In this document: piece after piece, positions 59,569-64,000 of the stretch | How the letters are laid out: each line of letters begins with the position of its first letter | Position numbering within the stretch: the stretch's first letter is position 1 | Assembly (NCBI RefSeq): GCF_003253705.1 | Contig: NZ_QKYU01000023.1 | Coordinates: 1-64,000 of the forward strand | DNA from: Humitalea rosea | Lineage (GTDB): Bacteria; Pseudomonadota; Alphaproteobacteria; Acetobacterales; Acetobacteraceae | Length of the DNA stretch: 64,000 nt | Direction of reading: 5' to 3' | The notes under the pieces: model-generated | Told to the model about the DNA's origin: nothing | The model's database searches: none | Seen by the model: only the letters and a program-made list of their open reading frames with translations | Position numbers and translations under genes: made by a program

Positions 59569-62500
59569 ATGCCTTCCGATCCCTCAGATGCAACGCATGC
59601 GATGGGGGCGCGCTATCGCCTTGGCTTCGATATCGGCGGCACCTTCACCGATTTCGTGCTGTTCGACCGGGCCACGGGGGCCATCCGCCTGCACAAATGC
59701 CTCACCACCCCGCAGGACCCGGCGGAGGGCGCGCTCGAAGGCATCCGCGCCATCACCGAGGCGGCGGGGCTGCGGCTGAGCGAGATCGGCGAGCTGCTGC
59801 ACGGCACCACCCTCGTGACCAACGCGCTGATCGAACGGCGGGGCGCGACACTCGGGCTGCTGACCACCGCGGGGTTCCGCGACGTGCTGGAGCTTGGCAT
59901 CGAGCAACGTTACGACATCTACGACCTGTTCCTGCGCTTCCCCGAGCCGCTGGTGCCGCGCCGCCGCCGCATCGAGATCGCCGAGCGCATCGCGCATGAT
60001 GGCCGCATCATCACCGCCCTCGATGAGGCCGCGATCCGTGCGGAAGGCGCGCGGCTGGTCGCCGAGGGCTGCACCGCCATCGCCGTGTGCTTCCTGCATG
60101 CCTATGCCAACCCGGTGCATGAGCAGGCCGCGGGGCGCATCCTGCGCGCGGCCTTCCCCGGCATCGCGATCAGCCTGTCGTCGGAGGTGGCACCCGAGAT
60201 CCGCGAATACGACCGCTGCGTCACCACCTGCGCCAATGCCTTCGTGCAGCCGCTGATGGATCGCTACATCGGGCGCCTGCTCAGCGAACTTGCCGATCTG
60301 GGGTTTGCCGGCAGCCTGCGGCTGATGCAGTCCGACGGCGGGCTTTGCGCGCCCGAGGTCGCGCGCGCCTATCCGATCCGGCTGCTGGAATCCGGGCCGG
60401 CGGGCGGTGCTTTGGCGACGGTGCTGTTCGCGCGCGAGGCGGGGCTGCCCGATGCCATCGCCTTCGACATGGGCGGCACCACCGCCAAGGCCTGCCTGAT
60501 CGAGAACGGCCGCGCCGAGATCGCGCCGATGATGGAGGCGGCGCGGGTGCATCGCTTCAAGCGCGGCTCCGGCCTGCCGATCAAGGCGCCGGTCGTGGAC
60601 ATGATCGAGATCGGCGCCGGCGGCGGCTCCATCGCCGGGCTGGACGAGACCGGCTTGCTCAAGGTCGGCCCGCGTTCGGCGGGTGCCGAGCCCGGCCCCG
60701 CCTGCTACGGCCGCGGCGGCACCGAGGCGACGGTGACGGATGCGAATCTTCTGCTTGGCTACTACGATCCCGGGTTTTTCCTCGGCGGCACCATGGATCT
60801 GGACATGGGCGCCTGCGAGGCGGCGCTGGGACGTCTTGGCCAAAAACTTGGCCTTTCGGCGATCGAGGCCGCGGCCGGCATCCATGCCATTGTCTGCGAG
60901 ACCATGGCCGGCGCCGCGCGGGTGCATCTGGTCGAGAAGGGGCGCGATCCGCGCCGCCACGCCATGGCGGCCTTCGGCGGCGCCGGCCCCGCGCATGCCG
61001 CCCGCGTCGCGCGCATCCTGGGGGTCGCGGAGGTGCTGATCCCGCCGGCCTCGGGTGCGGCCTCGGCCCTCGGCTTCCTCGCAGCACCGCTGGCCTTCGA
61101 GGTGTCGCGTTCGGTGGTCACACGCCTGGGCGCCGCCACGGATTGGGCGGCCATCGACGCCGCCTGCACCGCGCTGGAAGAAGAGGCGCGGCAAAAACTC
61201 CGCGCGGCCGGCGTGCCGGAGGCGGCGATGCAGGTCGCGCGCAGCGCCGAGATGCGGCTGGCGGGGCAGTTGCACCAGATCCTGGTGCCGCTGCCGGGCG
61301 GGGTGCTGGACGGGACGCGGCTCGGCGAGATCGAGACCGCCTTCGCCGAAACCTATCGCACGCTCTACACCCGCGCGATCGCGGGCATCGAGATCGAGGC
61401 GCTGTCCCTGCGCGTGCGCGTCGCGGGGCCGGAGCCGAAGATCGTGCTCTCCGGCGCCGTCGCCGGCGGTGCGGAGGGCAAGCCCGCGCTGAAGGGTCAT
61501 CGCCGCGCCTGGTTCGAGGGCGCCTGGCATGAGACGCCGGTCTATGACCGCTACGCGCTGAACCCCGGCGACACGCTGCCCGGCCCCGCGATCATCGAGG
61601 AACGCGAGGCGACCACGGTGATCGCGCCGGGCGACAGCTTGCGGATCGATGCCGCGCGCAACCTGCGCATCGCCATCGGCCAGACCCAGGCGGCGGCGTC
61701 GCTGGTGACGACGGGGATGTCGCTCGCCGATGCCTGCGCGCGGATCGAGGCCGATCCGATCGGGCTGGAGATCATGTGGTCGCGGCTGATCTCGATCGTC
61801 GAGGAGATGTGGCAGACCGTCTGCCGCACCGCCTATTCGCTGATCATCGCCGAGAGCCAGGATTTCGCCAATGAGATACTGGACCCACAAGGCAATCCGC
61901 TGGCGCATTCGCCGCGCTCCATGCCGTTGTTCAATTTGACCCTGACCCGTTGCGTGAAGGCGCTGCTGGCGGAATTCCCGGCCGAGACGCTCAAGCCCGG
62001 CGATGTGCTGGTGACGAACGATCCCTGGCTCTGCGCCGGGCATCTCTTCGATATCGCGCTGGTGACGCCGGTGTTCCACCAGGGCCGCGTCGTCGCCGTC
62101 ATGGGCACCGTTGGCCATGTCAGCGATATCGGCGGCGTGAAGAATCCGCTGTCGGCAACGGAGATCTTCGACGAGGGCGTGCAGATCCCGCCCATGAAGC
62201 TGTTCAATGACGGGGTGCCGGACCGCAGCATCTTCACTTTGCTGCGCGCCAATGTCCGCAACCCGGACCAGGTGCTCGGCGACGTCGAATCCATGATCAC
62301 CGCCAATGCGCTGGGCGCGCAGCGGCTGACGGCCTTCATGACCGAATACGGGCTGGATGATCTGGCCGCGCTGGCCTCGGTGGTGCAGGGCCGCAGCGAG
62401 GCGGCGACGCGGGCCGCGATCCGCGCGGTGCCCGATGGCATCTATGAAAGCGAGATCGAGAACCGACCGCTCGGCGATGTGCTGCGCTACAGCCTGCGCG

Positions 62501-63483
62501 TCCACAAGAGCGGCGACAGCATCTACGTCGAGCATGTCGATGCGCCGAGGCAACTGCCGCGCGGCGGGCTGAACTGCACGATGAATGTCACGGTCGGGCA
62601 TTCCTCCTATCCGCTGAAATGCATGTTGACGCCGAATGTGCGCGGCAATGCCGGCTGCTACGCGCCGATCACCGTGACCGCACCGCTCGGCACCGCGCTG
62701 AACTGCGAACGCCCGGCCGCGGTCGCGCATCGTACCGGGGTGTCCTGGTACATCGGACCAAACCTGTATCGCGCCTTGGCGCCGGCCATTCCCGACCGCG
62801 TGCAGGCTTTTACGGGCATGCCCAAGGCCTTCGGCTTCTACGGCCGCAACACCTCGGGGCGGCTCGCCTCGGATCATTTCTTCATGGGCGGCGGGCAGGG
62901 CGCCTCGCTGCATGCGGATGGGAAATCGGGGCTGCTGTTCCCGACCTCGGCCGCCAATACACCGGTCGAGATGCTGGAAAGCCGGATGCCGGTGCTGGTG
63001 CTGGAAAAGGGCCTCGTCGCCGATACCGGCGGCGCCGGGCGGCAGCGCGGCGGCCTCGGCCAGCGGATGCGCGCGCGGCGGCTGGATGGCGGCACCGAGC
63101 CCATCACCATCGGCCTCTTCCCCGAGGGCTGGGGCATCAAGCAGATGGGCCTGTTCGGCGGCCAGCCCGGCGGGGGCGCCCATGCCGGCGTGCGCGGGCC
63201 GGAGCCCGAGGCCTGGCATGACGTCGGCACCGGCGAGATGGTGAGCCTGTTCGACGCGCAGACCAGCATCGAGGGCCAGATCGCCGGCGGCGCCGGCTTC
63301 GGCGACCCGCGAGCGCGCAGCCTGGAGGCGATCGCCGCCGATCTTGAGGATGGCTACATCACCGCCGCGGGGGCGGCGCGCGACTATGGCTGCGTGCTCG
63401 ATGCCTCAGGCGGCATCGATGCGGCCGCGACCCTGCGCGTGGATGATCCGATGACGACCGAAACCGCCACAGGGAGGGCCTGA
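59569..63483 (+). CDS. Hydantoinase/oxoprolinase (HyuA-HyuB fusion)
   Basis: ATP-dependent cyclic-amide hydrolase of 1304 residues, in which the A and B subunits are fused, as in 5-oxoprolinase. The HyuA half (about 1-700) has the acetate-kinase-like phosphate loop GFDIGGTFTDFVLF, then LLHGTTLVTNALIER, and FDMGGTTAKACLIE. The HyuB half starts at about residue 725 (DPIGLEIMWSRLISIVEEMW) and contains NDPWLCAGHLFDIALVTPVF, and GGGQGASLHADGKSG. Probable substrates are hydantoins, N-methylhydantoin or 5-oxoproline. The start at 59569 is not marked by a strong ribosome site; ATG 59602 is also possible. It precedes a family 5 solute-binding protein by two bases. Confidence 0.9.
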   Translation: MPSDPSDATHAMGARYRLGFDIGGTFTDFVLFDRATGAIRLHKCLTTPQDPAEGALEGIRAITEAAGLRLSEIGELLHGTTLVTNALIERRGATLGLLTTAGFRDVLELGIEQRYDIYDLFLRFPEPLVPRRRRIEIAERIAHDGRIITALDEAAIRAEGARLVAEGCTAIAVCFLHAYANPVHEQAAGRILRAAFPGIAISLSSEVAPEIREYDRCVTTCANAFVQPLMDRYIGRLLSELADLGFAGSLRLMQSDGGLCAPEVARAYPIRLLESGPAGGALATVLFAREAGLPDAIAFDMGGTTAKACLIENGRAEIAPMMEAARVHRFKRGSGLPIKAPVVDMIEIGAGGGSIAGLDETGLLKVGPRSAGAEPGPACYGRGGTEATVTDANLLLGYYDPGFFLGGTMDLDMGACEAALGRLGQKLGLSAIEAAAGIHAIVCETMAGAARVHLVEKGRDPRRHAMAAFGGAGPAHAARVARILGVAEVLIPPASGAASALGFLAAPLAFEVSRSVVTRLGAATDWAAIDAACTALEEEARQKLRAAGVPEAAMQVARSAEMRLAGQLHQILVPLPGGVLDGTRLGEIETAFAETYRTLYTRAIAGIEIEALSLRVRVAGPEPKIVLSGAVAGGAEGKPALKGHRRAWFEGAWHETPVYDRYALNPGDTLPGPAIIEEREATTVIAPGDSLRIDAARNLRIAIGQTQAAASLVTTGMSLADACARIEADPIGLEIMWSRLISIVEEMWQTVCRTAYSLIIAESQDFANEILDPQGNPLAHSPRSMPLFNLTLTRCVKALLAEFPAETLKPGDVLVTNDPWLCAGHLFDIALVTPVFHQGRVVAVMGTVGHVSDIGGVKNPLSATEIFDEGVQIPPMKLFNDGVPDRSIFTLLRANVRNPDQVLGDVESMITANALGAQRLTAFMTEYGLDDLAALASVVQGRSEAATRAAIRAVPDGIYESEIENRPLGDVLRYSLRVHKSGDSIYVEHVDAPRQLPRGGLNCTMNVTVGHSSYPLKCMLTPNVRGNAGCYAPITVTAPLGTALNCERPAAVAHRTGVSWYIGPNLYRALAPAIPDRVQAFTGMPKAFGFYGRNTSGRLASDHFFMGGGQGASLHADGKSGLLFPTSAANTPVEMLESRMPVLVLEKGLVADTGGAGRQRGGLGQRMRARRLDGGTEPITIGLFPEGWGIKQMGLFGGQPGGGAHAGVRGPEPEAWHDVGTGEMVSLFDAQTSIEGQIAGGAGFGDPRARSLEAIAADLEDGYITAAGAARDYGCVLDASGGIDAAATLRVDDPMTTETATGRA

Positions 63484-63485
63484 CC

Positions 63486-64000
63486 ATGCCGCAAACAACC
63501 CGCCGCGCCGTATTGCTGGGGGGCGCTGCCTTGGCGCTCGCGCCCACCGCCGGCTTCACCTTCGAGCGTGATGGCGCAAAGAAGGTCATGGTCTTCTCCG
63601 GCAACCAGGCGGTGCCGGTGCTGGACCCGCATATGCGCTACGACTGGTCCACGCGCATGATCCAGCAGTCGGTCTATGACGGGCTGCTGAAATATGTCGG
63701 CAGCCCGCCGCAGATCGTGCCCTGGCTGGCGGAGAGCTACGACACCTCGCCCGATGGCCTCACCTACACCTTCCACCTCGCCGCCAATGCGAAGTTCCAT
63801 GACGGCAGCCCGGTCGATGCGGAGGCGGTGCGCTTCTCCTTCGAACGCGCCTTGAAGATGAACGCCGGCATCGCCTGGATGCTGAAGGATTTCCTCAAGC
63901 CCGAGAAGATCGTGGCGGTGGATGCGCGCACCGTGCGCTTCACGCTTGAGGCGGCGTTCTCGCCCTTCATCTCCTACGTGCCCTGGTGGTACATCGTGAA
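63486..64000 (+). CDS. ABC transporter substrate-binding protein, family 5 (partial)
   Basis: N-terminal 171 residues of a family 5 (oligopeptide/dipeptide type) periplasmic binding protein; the gene continues past the end of the window. A twin-arginine-like signal peptide (TTRRAVLLGGAALALAP) is followed by VPVLDPHMRYDWSTRMIQQSVYDGLLKYVG and PWLAESYDTSPDGLTYTFHL, the classical family opening, and KFHDGSPVDAEAVRFSFERALK. It begins two bases after the hydantoinase stop, so uptake of a peptide-like or cyclic amide substrate for that enzyme is plausible. Confidence 0.9.
   Translation, partial: MPQTTRRAVLLGGAALALAPTAGFTFERDGAKKVMVFSGNQAVPVLDPHMRYDWSTRMIQQSVYDGLLKYVGSPPQIVPWLAESYDTSPDGLTYTFHLAANAKFHDGSPVDAEAVRFSFERALKMNAGIAWMLKDFLKPEKIVAVDARTVRFTLEAAFSPFISYVPWWYIV

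Noticed and set aside
59584-63219. Open frame of 1211 codons on the minus strand
   Set aside because: It is exactly antisense to the hydantoinase/oxoprolinase gene, is full of Arg/His/Gln/Gly and has no domain motifs. It is a shadow caused by GC-rich codon use.

Overview
The window reads as a chromosomal segment of a GC-rich alphaproteobacterium, most likely an Acetobacteraceae (Roseomonas-like) soil or freshwater heterotroph. The evidence is the high GC content, the order purB, purC, purS, purQ, purL, bolA, grxD, the block ispH, thrB, rnhA, the homospermidine synthase, and several periplasmic solute-binding proteins of the Bug and NMT1 types that are amplified in this group. This placement is inferred from gene content; no search was run.

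Layout. 1-3.7 kb: IclR regulator, RutA-like flavin monooxygenase and amidase. 4.0-13.2 kb: surface-glycan/nucleotide-sugar cluster (flippase, GT2, a protein with a duplicated Cys/YWRE domain, C-methyltransferase, sugar-1-phosphate cytidylyltransferase, PIG-L deacetylase, RmlC-like epimerase, DUF4910 peptidase-like protein, NAD-dependent epimerase). 13.3-18.4 kb: a 1465-residue CheB-CheR-PAS-kinase-REC-REC-LuxR protein divergent from a single-domain response regulator. 18.5-23.3 kb: CitE-like lyase, CaiB-type CoA transferase, HTD2/MaoC-like hydratase and Bug receptor in four overlapping genes, divergent from an IclR regulator with a perfect palindrome between them. 23.4-25.9 kb: tRNA-Ala(CGC), MmgE/PrpD protein and a second Bug receptor. 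26.0-28.3 kb: lipoprotein and two TerC-family proteins, one behind a candidate Mn2+ (yybP-ykoY) riboswitch.

28.5-37.0 kb: the purine block, interrupted between purQ and purL by an AT-rich islet carrying a putative phage abortive-infection (putAbiC-like) gene whose first codons are separated from the rest by an in-frame TAG. 37.0-42.1 kb: catabolic operon (NMT1 receptor, amidohydrolase, SDR, acyl-CoA dehydrogenase, cupin). 42.2-46.2 kb: panC, a lipoprotein, ispH, thrB, rnhA. 46.4-48.7 kb: a TIR-domain protein, an AT-rich tandem-repeat/palindrome locus and two small charged proteins. 48.8-53.4 kb: a lone xanthine-dehydrogenase-type large subunit, an Old Yellow Enzyme and an NMT1 receptor.

53.5-56.5 kb: two tandem 20-bp operator-like palindromes, then one open frame joining a CYTH domain to an arginase/agmatinase-type ureohydrolase, then homospermidine synthase; together these suggest agmatine to putrescine to homospermidine. 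56.5-59.5 kb: two secreted proteins, a RepA-like protein and beside it a short cluster of DnaA-box-like sites next to an AT-rich stretch. 59.6 kb to the end: a fused HyuA-HyuB hydantoinase/oxoprolinase and the first part of a family 5 solute-binding protein. The items most worth following are the glycan cluster, the amber-interrupted abortive-infection islet, the CYTH-ureohydrolase fusion, the RepA/DnaA-box locus and the operator arrays.
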